Assembly (NCBI GenBank): GCA_036803205.1
Contig: DAIRUS010000006.1
Location: 1-47,108 of the forward strand
Origin: DAIRUS01 sp036803205
Lineage (GTDB): Bacteria > Patescibacteriota > Minisyncoccia > Minisyncoccales > GBS-2
Reading direction: 5' to 3'
Length of the DNA: 47,108 nucleotides
The position numbers and the translations under genes are program-made. Position 1 is the first letter of the stretch, and each line of letters begins with the position of its first letter. Shown here piece by piece: positions 1-7,322 of the stretch. The notes beneath the pieces are model-generated. The model was given only the letters and a program-made list of their open reading frames with translations. It did not search any database and was not told the origin of the DNA.

Positions 1-1172
1 TTAGAGGATGCTAAAGCAGCCGGTCTGACAGAAGGCGCAGAGGTTAATTCATATATGCCGCCCTTGTAGTATTCAAAACCAGCATAGTTTGGCAACTTTT
101 CCTTCACTCCAAAAAGCATTTTTTTCTCCTCATAACTATAACCTGAAACCCCTGTCTCTCCTGCTTCCCATCTTAGACCATTAGCCTTGTTAAAATTATT
201 AATTTGTTCGATGATTGTCCTTTCTTGTTGTTTGAGAATATCTTTTTTAGCTAATTCAATTCCCATTGTTTGAACACTAGGAGAAAGTTTACTTTTATCT
301 TCAAGAGTGGCAAAGTTTTCAATAAAAACACTAGCTCCTTCTTGCTCTGTCTTTATTTGTTTTGGGACAATACCATTTAAAAGACAGGTTTCTTGACAAA
401 TGTTTTTGAAAGAGACTTCTCCTGAATAAAATGGTCTTTGGGCTTCAAAGATTAAATGTTCTCTGTTTTTTTGATCAACTAAAATTATTCTGGCAAAACT
501 TTTAAAATCAGAAGAAAGAGAGATTTTTCCAGTAATAGCGAGAGAATAAATTGGTTTAGTCTGGAAAGTAAAGACTGTTGAATCTTGAGAAAATGTTTGA
601 GAAACGGTAGTTTGGATTAAATCTGCCGGATTGGAAACTGGCGGTTGAAAAGCAGGAGAACTCAAGACAAGGGAAGTAGGACTAGGAGTAGGAGTGGCGA
701 CAACGATGGCTGTTGGAGGGGGAGCTTGAGTTGTTTGACAATCGATCCGCCACCAATTTTGGACATTTCTATATCCTAAAGCCAACAAGAAAAGATTGAT
801 TAATAACCAGGCAGCATAAGCAATGAAAAGTCCAATAACTACTGAGGTGAAAATTCTTTTGGCCTGACCAAGAGTAGTAAATCCTCCTGGTAAGAATTCA
901 AGAATTGCTCCAATATACAAGAAACCGGCAATGACTAGCATGAAAATTGCCAGAGGAGGAATAAGGCAGAATAAAATATAATTGACAATTCGATTGAGCA
1001 TTTCAAAAAGATGGCAAAGGGTGCATTGGCCTAATTGACAAGGAACAAGGCCTTGAGTATGGACTATTTCACAGGGCCCTTGAGCCTGAACTTTTGGAGC
1101 TAATAATAAAAAAAGAGTGAGGAAAAATATTAAGAGATATCTTTGAGAGATGGAAGATTTTGGTTTCATCAT
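1..1172 (-). CDS. VirB2/TrbC-like membrane protein with Pro/Thr linker, C-terminus cut by window edge
   Basis: An open frame of 390 complete codons starts at the ATG at 1172 (a second ATG follows at 1169) and runs off the left edge without a stop. Residues 1-30 look like a signal peptide, with a basic start, a Leu/Phe core and a likely cleavage after AQA at 30. A Cys-containing stretch (34-53) is followed by two hydrophobic helices at about 63-90 and 108-132, separated by a short GGF/LGQAKR loop. This two-helix layout resembles the VirB2/TrbC pilin-like proteins common in Patescibacteria. A linker rich in Pro, Thr and Ala (148-166) then leads into a soluble, beta-rich-looking region I do not recognise. 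The VirB2 link is inferred from topology. Function, and any type IV secretion role, is unproven. Confidence 0.6.
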   Translation of the reverse strand, partial: MMKPKSSISQRYLLIFFLTLFLLLAPKVQAQGPCEIVHTQGLVPCQLGQCTLCHLFEMLNRIVNYILFCLIPPLAIFMLVIAGFLYIGAILEFLPGGFTTLGQAKRIFTSVVIGLFIAYAAWLLINLFLLALGYRNVQNWWRIDCQTTQAPPPTAIVVATPTPSPTSLVLSSPAFQPPVSNPADLIQTTVSQTFSQDSTVFTFQTKPIYSLAITGKISLSSDFKSFARIILVDQKNREHLIFEAQRPFYSGEVSFKNICQETCLLNGIVPKQIKTEQEGASVFIENFATLEDKSKLSPSVQTMGIELAKKDILKQQERTIIEQINNFNKANGLRWEAGETGVSGYSYEEKKMLFGVKEKLPNYAGFEYYKGGIYELTSAPSVRPAALASS

Positions 1173-1179
1173 TTTGGGA

Positions 1180-1251
1180 TGCCCCTGAGAGGATTTGAAC
1201 CTCTAACTTCAGTTCCGAAGACTGAGATGATTTCCATTTCACCACAGGGGC
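1180..1251 (-). tRNA. tRNA-Arg (anticodon UCG)
   Basis: On the minus strand the acceptor stem GCCCCTG/CAGGGGC closes perfectly. The anticodon arm is TCAGT-CTTCGGA-ACTGA, giving anticodon TCG at 1216-1218. The T arm is AGAGG-TTCAAAT-CCTCT. The 3' CCA is not encoded, so the nearby cca gene would be needed. The gene lies 8 nt upstream of the start of the VirB2-like gene on the same strand. Confidence 0.93.
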
Positions 1252-1298
1252 AGTTTAAGTTTAAATTATATTTTATTATTATTATTTTATCAAACTAA

Positions 1299-1327
1299 TT
1301 GAAAAAAGCAAAGAAAAGAGATAAGAT
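1299..1327 (+). promoter_or_regulatory. Candidate promoter for cca operon
   Basis: A TTGAAA at 1299-1304 is separated by exactly 17 nt from TAAGAT at 1322-1327, a good fit to a housekeeping sigma promoter. The start codon of cca follows 26 nt after the -10. It is divergent from the tRNA-Arg gene. The call is by inspection only. Confidence 0.45.
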
Positions 1328-1352
1328 AATAATGAATTAAAATCAAAAAACA

Positions 1353-2816
1353 ATGAAAATTCCTAATGAGGTTCAGCTTATTCTCCAAAAACTCAAAGAG
1401 AACAATTTTGAAGCCTTTATTGTTGGAGGCTGTGTTCGGGATTTGGTAAGGAGAGTTGAGCCAGAAGATTGGGATGTAGCAACCAATGCAAGGCCGGAAG
1501 AAATTCAAAAAATCTTCCCAAAAAGTTTTTACAGCAACCAGTTTTTCACCGTTACCGTTCAGACTAACAGTAAAAATCCTCGACTGAAAGAAATTGAAAT
1601 TACCACTTTTCGTCAAGAGGCAAAATATACTGATAAGCGCCATCCTGATGAAATCAAGTTTGCCAAGACAATTGAGGAAGATTTGGCCAGAAGAGATTTT
1701 ACCGTTAATGCCTTGGCCTTAGAAATGGCTAATGGCAAATGGCAAATTATAGATTTGTTTCAAGGTCAAAAAGATTTGAGGAAGAAAATTATCCGCTCAG
1801 TAGGAATTGCTGAAGAGAGATTTAACGAAGATGCTTTAAGGATATTGAGGGCGGTGAGATTTGCTATTACTTTTGGCGAGGGATGGAGGATTGAAGAAAA
1901 AACTGCTAAAGCAATTGAAAAAAATTCTTTTTGGCTACAAGCCATTTCTAAAGAAAGAATTCGAGAGGAATTATTGAAAATCATAATGTCAGAAAGGGCA
2001 GCCGAAGGAATAGAGCTTTTAAGGAAGTTCGGTTTATTAAAACATATTATTCCTGAATTAGAGGAAGGTTATAAAGTAACCCAGAACAAGCATCATATAT
2101 ATGATTGCTATGAACATTCTTTGAGGTCATTGGATTTTGCGGCAAAGAAAAATTTTAATCAATTCGTTAGATTAGCCGCTCTGCTTCACGATATTGGCAA
2201 GCCAAGAACTAAAAGGGGTGAGGGACCCGATGCTACTTTTTATGGTCATGAAATTGTTGGGGCGAAAATAACTGCTCAGGTTTTAAATCGTTTAAGGTTT
2301 TCCAAAAAAGATATTGAGAAAGTAGTGAGATTAGTTAGGTATCATCTTTTTTATTATAATGTTGGTGAGGTGGGCGAGGCTGCGGTTAGAAGACTGGTGA
2401 GGAGGGTTGGCTTAGAAAATATAGAGGAGTTATTGGAGTTGAGGATGGCTGACCGAATTGGTTCTGGCGTTCCTAAAGCCGAACCTTATAAATTGAGACA
2501 CCTAAGATATCTTATTGAAAAGGTGAGCCGAGACCCAATCTCAGTCAAAATGCTGAAAGTGAATGGCAATGACATAATGAGAATTTTAAATATCCCGCCG
2601 GGACCAAGGGTAGGACAAATCCTTGATGTCCTACTTGGCTATGTTCTCGAAGGCCCGGAAAAAAACAAAAAAGAGTTTTTAGAAAAAGAAATTGAAAAAT
2701 TGGGAAAATTATCTAAAAAGGAGCTAAGTTCCTTAAGTCGAAAAACTAGAGAGGAAAGGGAAAAAATTGAACAAAAAAGAGACGAAATGACAAAAGCTAA
2801 GTACTGGGTAATATAA
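1353..2816 (+). CDS. cca: CCA-adding tRNA nucleotidyltransferase with HD domain
   Basis: The protein (487 aa) is a class II tRNA nucleotidyltransferase that adds or repairs the 3' CCA of tRNAs. Residues 23-45 carry the GG motif (VGGCVRD) followed by the metal-binding D39/D41 pair of the pol-beta superfamily. The RRDFTVNALA segment and the head/neck region follow. A C-terminal HD phosphohydrolase domain is marked by LLHDIGKP, with H279 and D280. Its length fits the HD-containing form. None of the tRNA genes in this window encodes CCA, so the enzyme is essential here. Its stop codon (2814-2816) directly abuts the first base of tRNA-Pro, so the two are probably co-transcribed. The extreme C-terminus (about 440-487) is a highly charged, Lys/Glu-rich helix. 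Confidence 0.93.
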   Translation: MKIPNEVQLILQKLKENNFEAFIVGGCVRDLVRRVEPEDWDVATNARPEEIQKIFPKSFYSNQFFTVTVQTNSKNPRLKEIEITTFRQEAKYTDKRHPDEIKFAKTIEEDLARRDFTVNALALEMANGKWQIIDLFQGQKDLRKKIIRSVGIAEERFNEDALRILRAVRFAITFGEGWRIEEKTAKAIEKNSFWLQAISKERIREELLKIIMSERAAEGIELLRKFGLLKHIIPELEEGYKVTQNKHHIYDCYEHSLRSLDFAAKKNFNQFVRLAALLHDIGKPRTKRGEGPDATFYGHEIVGAKITAQVLNRLRFSKKDIEKVVRLVRYHLFYYNVGEVGEAAVRRLVRRVGLENIEELLELRMADRIGSGVPKAEPYKLRHLRYLIEKVSRDPISVKMLKVNGNDIMRILNIPPGPRVGQILDVLLGYVLEGPEKNKKEFLEKEIEKLGKLSKKELSSLSRKTREEREKIEQKRDEMTKAKYWVI

Positions 2817-2888
2817 CGGGGGCTGGTGTAACGGTAACATCCACGCTTCGGGTGCGTGGGAGTGAGGGTTCGAGTCCCTCGCCCCCGA
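2817..2888 (+). tRNA. tRNA-Pro (anticodon CGG)
   Basis: The acceptor CGGGGGC/GCCCCCG is perfect, including the C1-G72 pair typical of tRNA-Pro, with discriminator A at 2888. The anticodon arm CACGC-TTCGGGT-GCGTG gives CGG. The T arm is GAGGG-TTCGAGT-CCCTC. CCA is not encoded. The 5' end starts on the base after the cca stop codon. Confidence 0.93.
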
Positions 2889-3079
2889 AAATCAAATTCA
2901 CTCCTTTAAAATTAAACCAGAAGGAGCGATATATAGTTGGTGATGAAGTGGAAAAAGATTTAATTCCAGCACAAAAATTGGGAATGGAAACCTTCTTGAT
3001 TGATCGAGAAAATAAAATTATTAATCCGAACGTAAGAAAAATTACCTCTTTATCTGAACTTAAAAAGATTTTAATTTAA
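2889..3079 (+). pseudogene. C-terminal remnant of a HAD-superfamily hydrolase
   Basis: Between two tRNA genes, one frame reads through a clear HAD motif IV region (YIVGDEVEKDL at about 2929-2961, then AQKLGMETFLID) and a normal C-terminal helix before TAA. The Cof/phosphatase core with the DxD nucleophile and motifs II and III is absent. No ATG/GTG/TTG start in frame lies upstream of the motif outside the tRNA. The only upstream ATG (2852) is inside tRNA-Pro. It is best read as a 60-codon fossil whose 5' part was lost next to the tRNA 3' end. A functional short peptide is unlikely. Confidence 0.7.
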
Positions 3080-3087
3080 AAAAACTT

Positions 3088-3158
3088 GGGGATGTGGTTA
3101 AACGGAATAACGGGTCATTCGCATTGACCAGTTCGGGGTTCAATTCCCCGCATCTCCA
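3088..3158 (+). tRNA. tRNA-Ala (anticodon CGC)
   Basis: The acceptor GGGGATG/CATCTCC contains the G3-U70 wobble pair, the alanine identity element. The anticodon arm GGTCA-TTCGCAT-TGACC gives CGC. The T arm is GGGG-TTCAATT-CCCC. The discriminator is A at 3158 and CCA is not encoded. The next base is the A of the yraN start codon. Confidence 0.92.
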
Positions 3159-3539
3159 ATGAACCAAAAAGTAATTGGCAATTTAGGAGAAAAAATTGCC
3201 GAAAGTTATTTAAAGAAAAAAGGTTACCAAATTTTGGAAAAGAACTATTCTTTTAGAATTCCCGGCAGTCCCCAAAAAGGAGAGATTGATATTATCGCCA
3301 AAAAAGATGACATTATTAGCTTTATAGAAGTTAAAACCTTACAATGTTCAAATTTTTTCATTCTACCAGAAGAAAAAGTAAATTACTCAAAAAGAAAAAA
3401 ATTAATTATTGTGGCCGAAAGCTGGCTAATAAAAAATAAAATTTCCCTCAATTCCAAGTGGCAAATTGACGTAATAGGAATTAAAATTAAAAATGGAAAG
3501 GCGAAAATTTCCCATTTTGAAAATGTAGTTGCCGAATAG
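3159..3539 (+). CDS. yraN: YraN/UPF0102-family putative endonuclease
   Basis: The 126-aa protein matches the UPF0102 family. The N-terminus reads GNLGEKIAESYLKKKGY, the core has the GEIDIIAKKDDIISFIEVKT motif (about 40-62) and the end has the usual IDVIGI strand. The ExD...ExK pattern is that of a restriction-nuclease-like fold, possibly a Holliday-junction or DNA-processing nuclease; the biological role is not established. Length is normal. The ATG begins on the base after the tRNA-Ala discriminator. Normal tRNA 3' processing would therefore leave a leaderless mRNA. No Shine-Dalgarno is possible outside the tRNA sequence. Confidence 0.88.
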   Translation: MNQKVIGNLGEKIAESYLKKKGYQILEKNYSFRIPGSPQKGEIDIIAKKDDIISFIEVKTLQCSNFFILPEEKVNYSKRKKLIIVAESWLIKNKISLNSKWQIDVIGIKIKNGKAKISHFENVVAE

Positions 3540-3556
3540 CCTTTATCTCAAAATTT

Positions 3557-4117
3557 ATGAGTTTTTTATTTATCTTAGCCTCTCTCTATTTTTTCTTGCC
3601 GGCCTATTTTGCCAATATGACTCCAGCTGTATTAGCCAAAAGAAATTTTTTTAATTTTTTGGCTAAAAGAGTTGATTTTGGCAAAAAATTTTTAGGCAAA
3701 GAAATCTTCGGCGCTCATAAAACCTGGCGGGGAGTAATTTTCGGAATAATAATGGGGGTTTTAATTGTCGGGCTCCAGCGATATCTTTATCAATTTCCGG
3801 TTTTTAAGGAGCTAAGCTCCTTAATTTTTGATTATGGGCAAGGGAATATTTTTCTGTTTGGTTTTTTAATGTCTTCGGGAGCAGTTTTTGGCGATTTACT
3901 TTTCGCCTTTATTAAAAGAAGGTTGAATTTAGAGCCAGGAAGAAGATTTTTCCCTTTTGACCAGATTAATTACATCATCGGCGCAATTTTATTTTTAACT
4001 CCTTTTTTCAAGATTGATATCAAAGCGTGGATAACCCTTTTAATTTTGACCCCCATTTTGCACGTTTTAACCACCCAGATTGGTTTTAGATTTGGCTTGA
4101 CAAAGAGTAAATGGTAA
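3557..4117 (+). CDS. carS: CDP-archaeol synthase (CarS/DUF46)-like CTP:lipid cytidylyltransferase
   Basis: This 186-aa integral membrane protein has about five hydrophobic helices. It contains the family signatures NMTPAVLAKR near residue 20, FGAHKTWRG near 54-62, and GAVFGDLLFAFIKRR...PFDQINY near 108-140. The family is called CDP-archaeol synthase in archaea and is related to CdsA. In a bacterium it most likely activates phosphatidic acid with CTP to give CDP-diacylglycerol. The PlsC and PlsY genes in this window supply that substrate. An ether-lipid substrate cannot be excluded because a polyprenyl synthase and a UbiA enzyme are also present. The family assignment is firm; the substrate is inferred. 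Confidence 0.85.
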   Translation: MSFLFILASLYFFLPAYFANMTPAVLAKRNFFNFLAKRVDFGKKFLGKEIFGAHKTWRGVIFGIIMGVLIVGLQRYLYQFPVFKELSSLIFDYGQGNIFLFGFLMSSGAVFGDLLFAFIKRRLNLEPGRRFFPFDQINYIIGAILFLTPFFKIDIKAWITLLILTPILHVLTTQIGFRFGLTKSKW

Positions 4118-4132
4118 ATCAAAATTAAAAAT

Positions 4133-4783
4133 ATGGAAGAGAACATTCTTAATTTAATTTCCCAAAGTAAAATTTTATTTCAAGCTTTATGGGCTTTTTT
4201 AGTTTTTCTGATCGGCTGGTTTCTTGCTAAATGGTTTGGGAAAGGGGTTAGCCGTTTTTTAGATAGAACTAAATTAAATCAGGCTTTAAAAAGAGTTGGA
4301 GTTGAAGAGGTTTTAGCTAAAATTGACACTCGTCTTAATGCCCCCAAATTTTTTGGAGAAATGGCAAGATGGTTTTTGATGGTAATTGTTTTGATGATTT
4401 GCGCCGAAATTTTTGGCCTGACCCAGTTCAGTCAGTTTTTATCAGAAAAGGTTTTTGGATTTTTCTTTAACCTATTGATTGCCGTCTTAATTTTTATTAT
4501 TGCTGTTTTTTTAAGCGATTTTAGTCAGAAAATTTTCCTTGGTTCTTTTGAGAAAGGAAAAATAGTCTATTCCCGGATTTTAGGCAAGGGATTGTCTTAT
4601 GTTATTTGGACCTTAGCAATTTTGGCTATTTTATATCAGCTCCAAATAGCCCAACCCTTGGTTTTAGCTATTTTTATTGGGGTAATAACCCTGATTGTTG
4701 TGGTATTGGGCATTGCTTTTGGTTTGGGCGCCAAGGAGTTAGCGGCCAAAATTATCAAAGAGTGGGAAGAGAAATTAAAGTAA
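4133..4783 (+). CDS. MscS-like TM-helix membrane protein
   Basis: The 216-aa protein has hydrophobic helices at about 15-38, 77-98, 106-133 and 148-205. It has the amphipathic linker pattern (KGVSRFLDR...VGVEEVLAKID) seen in conserved TM-helix proteins related to small-conductance mechanosensitive channels. The last helix pair ends in GIAFGLGAKELAAKII, which resembles the pore-lining helix of MscS-type channels (Gly/Ala-rich, then a basic end). The soluble beta domain of true MscS is missing. A role in tension or ion gating is plausible but unproven. The stop at 4781-4783 is 2 nt before the next start. Confidence 0.65.
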   Translation: MEENILNLISQSKILFQALWAFLVFLIGWFLAKWFGKGVSRFLDRTKLNQALKRVGVEEVLAKIDTRLNAPKFFGEMARWFLMVIVLMICAEIFGLTQFSQFLSEKVFGFFFNLLIAVLIFIIAVFLSDFSQKIFLGSFEKGKIVYSRILGKGLSYVIWTLAILAILYQLQIAQPLVLAIFIGVITLIVVVLGIAFGLGAKELAAKIIKEWEEKLK

Positions 4784-4785
4784 AT

Positions 4786-6573
4786 ATGGAGTATTTAACC
4801 CACCAAGAGCTAAAGAAAATGCTCCTTCTTTCTTATCAAAGAATTGAAGAAAAGAAAGAGGAAATTAATAAAATTAATATTTTTCCTGTTCCTGATCAGG
4901 ATACAGGTAACAACATGGCTAAAACTTTACTGGGGGTAAAAGAAGCTATTGAAGGAAAAGAATTTAAAGATTTGACTGAAATCTCTCAAGCGGCCTTAAA
5001 CGGAGCCTTGACCACCGCCCAGGGAAATGCCGGAGTAATTTATGTTGGTTTTTTAGCTGGATTTTTACCTTCGCTTGATAAAAACCCAGTTGAGGCGAAA
5101 AAATTGGCTTTGGCTTTTGAAGAAGGCAGAAAGAGAGCCTGGCAATCAATCCAAAATCCCAAAAGGGGAACAATTTTAGATGTGATAGATGCCACAGCCG
5201 AGACTTTTGGAGAAAAAGCGAAAAAGGAAAAAGATATTACCAGGATTTTAAAGAAAACACTAGAAAAAGCCAGGGAAGCTCTTTTAAGGACTAGAGAAAA
5301 AATGGAGATTTTTAAAAAAGCCAATGTGGTTGATGCTGGTGGTTTGGGATTTTTGCTGATTTTGGAAAGCTATTTAGAAGCTTTAGAAAAAGAGAAAAAA
5401 AGAGAAAAAAAAGAAGAAATGCCTTCAGAGAAAGTAAGAAAATTTATCCAGGTTTTAGCCAATCGCTATGAAATTGTTTCTTTAATTGAAAATCCCAGAT
5501 TTGAAGAGAAAGAGATCGGGAAAATATTGAAAAACCTTGGCGATTCTTTAGACATTGTCCAAATTGGAAATAAGATTAAAGTTCATATTCATACTGATTA
5601 TCCTGACGAGGTCAGGGAAGAAATGAGGAAAATGGGTCGAATTGAAGATCTAAGAATTGAAGATATGGCAAAAGAAGTAGCTGGCGAGGAATCAGTGAGA
5701 AAAGTTTCAATTGGCATTGTTACTGAAGATCTTTCTTCCCTTTTACCAAAAATTTTGGAAAGATATCAAATTGAATTAGTCCATGTTATTCTTGATTGGC
5801 CAGAAATCGAGAAATTTCCTGGTGAAAATATTTGTCAAAAAATAAGAGTGGCTTGGAAAACAGGTCTCAAAACTCCTCCCAAAACTTTCCAGGCCCCGCC
5901 AAAATCCTATTTGGATGCTTACAAAAAACAACTTCAGAGATTTAATCAGGTTTTATGTCTTACCATCTCTTCAAAACTTTCCGGTTGCTATAATTCAGCC
6001 ATTCAGGCAAGGGCAATGTTGGCAGAGAGTGAAAAAGAAAGAATTTATGTTTTAGATTCCTCAAATGTGGTGGTCGGAGAAGCCCTTTTGGTTTTAAGAG
6101 CAATTGAATTAATCCAAGAACAAAGAGAAATAACCGAAATTTTAGATGAACTTAAAAATCTTATTCCCCAAACCCACCTTTATCTTATTTTTGAAGATCC
6201 AAAAGGAATAGAGTCAGTTGGTAGAAATGCTTCCAGCCAGACTAATTGGATTAGAAAGATGAAAAAGTTAGGAGTACATCCAATAATAGAGTTAAAAGAT
6301 GGAATATTTTCCAAGGGCGGAATAGTTCTAACTCGAGATATGTCTCAAGCTCTCTTTAAAAAAATTGCTAAAGAAAGTAAGAAAATAAGGGCTAAAGGTA
6401 AAAAAATTAGAGCGGTAATTAATCATGTCGATAATTTAGAAGGAGCAAAGAAATTAAAAGAGGCTTTAAAAGAGATTGAGGCCGAAGTTTCTTTTATTTC
6501 TGAAGGACCGCCAACAGTTTGTGCCATAGCCGGCCCAGGCAGTTTAATTGCTGGTTGGCAACCAATTGAATAA
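4786..6573 (+). CDS. Fatty acid kinase fusion: FakA (DAK2) plus FakB/DegV domain
   Basis: I place the start at the ATG at 4786, 2 nt after the previous stop; a longer upstream frame only overlaps the preceding gene. The 595-aa protein opens with a DAK2/DhaL kinase domain. Its ligands lie in PVPDQDTGNNM (34-44), with a TTAQGNAGVI segment and VVDAGGLGFL further on. It then has the FakA middle domain ending in KVHIHTDYPDEV (about 266-277). From about 305 to the end it has a DegV/FakB fatty-acid-binding domain (ISSKLSGCYNSA, VLDSSNVVVGEALL). FakA phosphorylates a fatty acid held by FakB to give acyl-phosphate, the donor for PlsY. Here kinase and carrier are one chain. Lipid specificity is unknown. 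Confidence 0.85.
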   Translation: MEYLTHQELKKMLLLSYQRIEEKKEEINKINIFPVPDQDTGNNMAKTLLGVKEAIEGKEFKDLTEISQAALNGALTTAQGNAGVIYVGFLAGFLPSLDKNPVEAKKLALAFEEGRKRAWQSIQNPKRGTILDVIDATAETFGEKAKKEKDITRILKKTLEKAREALLRTREKMEIFKKANVVDAGGLGFLLILESYLEALEKEKKREKKEEMPSEKVRKFIQVLANRYEIVSLIENPRFEEKEIGKILKNLGDSLDIVQIGNKIKVHIHTDYPDEVREEMRKMGRIEDLRIEDMAKEVAGEESVRKVSIGIVTEDLSSLLPKILERYQIELVHVILDWPEIEKFPGENICQKIRVAWKTGLKTPPKTFQAPPKSYLDAYKKQLQRFNQVLCLTISSKLSGCYNSAIQARAMLAESEKERIYVLDSSNVVVGEALLVLRAIELIQEQREITEILDELKNLIPQTHLYLIFEDPKGIESVGRNASSQTNWIRKMKKLGVHPIIELKDGIFSKGGIVLTRDMSQALFKKIAKESKKIRAKGKKIRAVINHVDNLEGAKKLKEALKEIEAEVSFISEGPPTVCAIAGPGSLIAGWQPIE

Positions 6574-6574
6574 T

Positions 6575-7279
6575 ATGCTAAAACACCTTGCTTTAATTCC
6601 GGACGGCAATCGAAGATGGGCAAAAAAAAGAGGACTTTTGCCTTGGCAGGGTCACCTAGCCGGAGCCAAGAATTTAGAAAGGATTTTAAAAAAAACTTGG
6701 GAAATGAAAATTCCTTATTTTACTTTTTGGGGAACATCAGCTGATAATGTGACAAAAAGACCAAAAGAAGAGGTAAGAGTTTTATTTTCCATTTTTAGAA
6801 AATATTTTAAAAAATTCCTTTCTTCAAAAGAGATTGAAAGAGAAGGGGTAAAGATTAATATCTTTGGTCAATGGCAAAAATACTTTCCAAAAAATTTGCA
6901 AAACCTTTTAAAAAAAGTAGTGGAAAAAACAAAAAGAAATAGCAGCTACGTTTTGACCTTTCTTTTGGCTTACAATGGGAACGATGAAATGTTGGAAGCG
7001 ATTCGAAAAATAGCTGAAGTGGTAAAAAAAGATAGAGAAATTAAAATTGACGAAGAATTAATTCTGAAAAGTCTTTGGACAGGCTCTTTGCCTCCAGTGG
7101 ATTTGGTGATCAGAACCGGTTGCCACGGAGATCCTCATAACTCGGCTGGCTTTATGATGTGGCAGACCGCTTATTCTCAACTCTATTTCACAAAAACCCT
7201 TTTTCCTGATTTTACCTCTGAGGAATTTGAAAAAGCGGTAAAGGATTTTTTAGAAAGAGAGAGAAGATTTGGTAAATAG
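6575..7279 (+). CDS. uppS: Cis-prenyl diphosphate synthase (UppS family), variant active site
   Basis: The start at 6575 is 1 nt after the previous stop. The 234-aa protein makes a long-chain polyprenyl diphosphate from isopentenyl diphosphate, normally the carrier for cell-wall glycans. LIPDGNRRWAKKRG (7-20) holds the catalytic Asp10, and KRPKEEV (61-67) follows. The usual RTGGxxRxSNF diphosphate-binding motif is changed to RTGCHGDPHNSAGF (180-193), three residues longer and without the second Arg; MWQTAYSQLYF then resumes the family pattern. Family membership is clear. Altered substrate binding or chain length is an inference. Confidence 0.9.
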   Translation: MLKHLALIPDGNRRWAKKRGLLPWQGHLAGAKNLERILKKTWEMKIPYFTFWGTSADNVTKRPKEEVRVLFSIFRKYFKKFLSSKEIEREGVKINIFGQWQKYFPKNLQNLLKKVVEKTKRNSSYVLTFLLAYNGNDEMLEAIRKIAEVVKKDREIKIDEELILKSLWTGSLPPVDLVIRTGCHGDPHNSAGFMMWQTAYSQLYFTKTLFPDFTSEEFEKAVKDFLERERRFGK

Positions 7280-7295
7280 CCAGGAAAGTTAAATT

Positions 7296-7304
7296 TGCTA
7301 TAAT
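7296..7304 (+). promoter_or_regulatory. Extended -10 promoter of the lipid cluster
   Basis: TGCTATAAT at 7296-7304 is a perfect extended -10 element. It lies 18 nt before the thiolase start codon, giving a predicted leader of about 10-12 nt. I see no good -35, which extended -10 promoters can do without. It is the only clear promoter seen before the 19 kb gene cluster. Confidence 0.55.
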
Positions 7305-7322
7305 AATTTTCTAGGCAAAAAT

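Noticed and set aside
1290..1643. A 117-codon minus-strand frame over the cca start
   Set aside because: It is antisense to the well-supported GG and DxD motifs of cca.
2852..2888. An ATG start for the HAD fragment inside tRNA-Pro
   Set aside because: These codons are the anticodon and T arms of the tRNA, so the start is not credible. The fragment has no proper start.
4606..4785. An in-frame upstream extension of the FakA-FakB protein
   Set aside because: It lies wholly inside the MscS-like gene in another frame and encodes no family sequence. The DAK2 domain begins right after the ATG at 4786.
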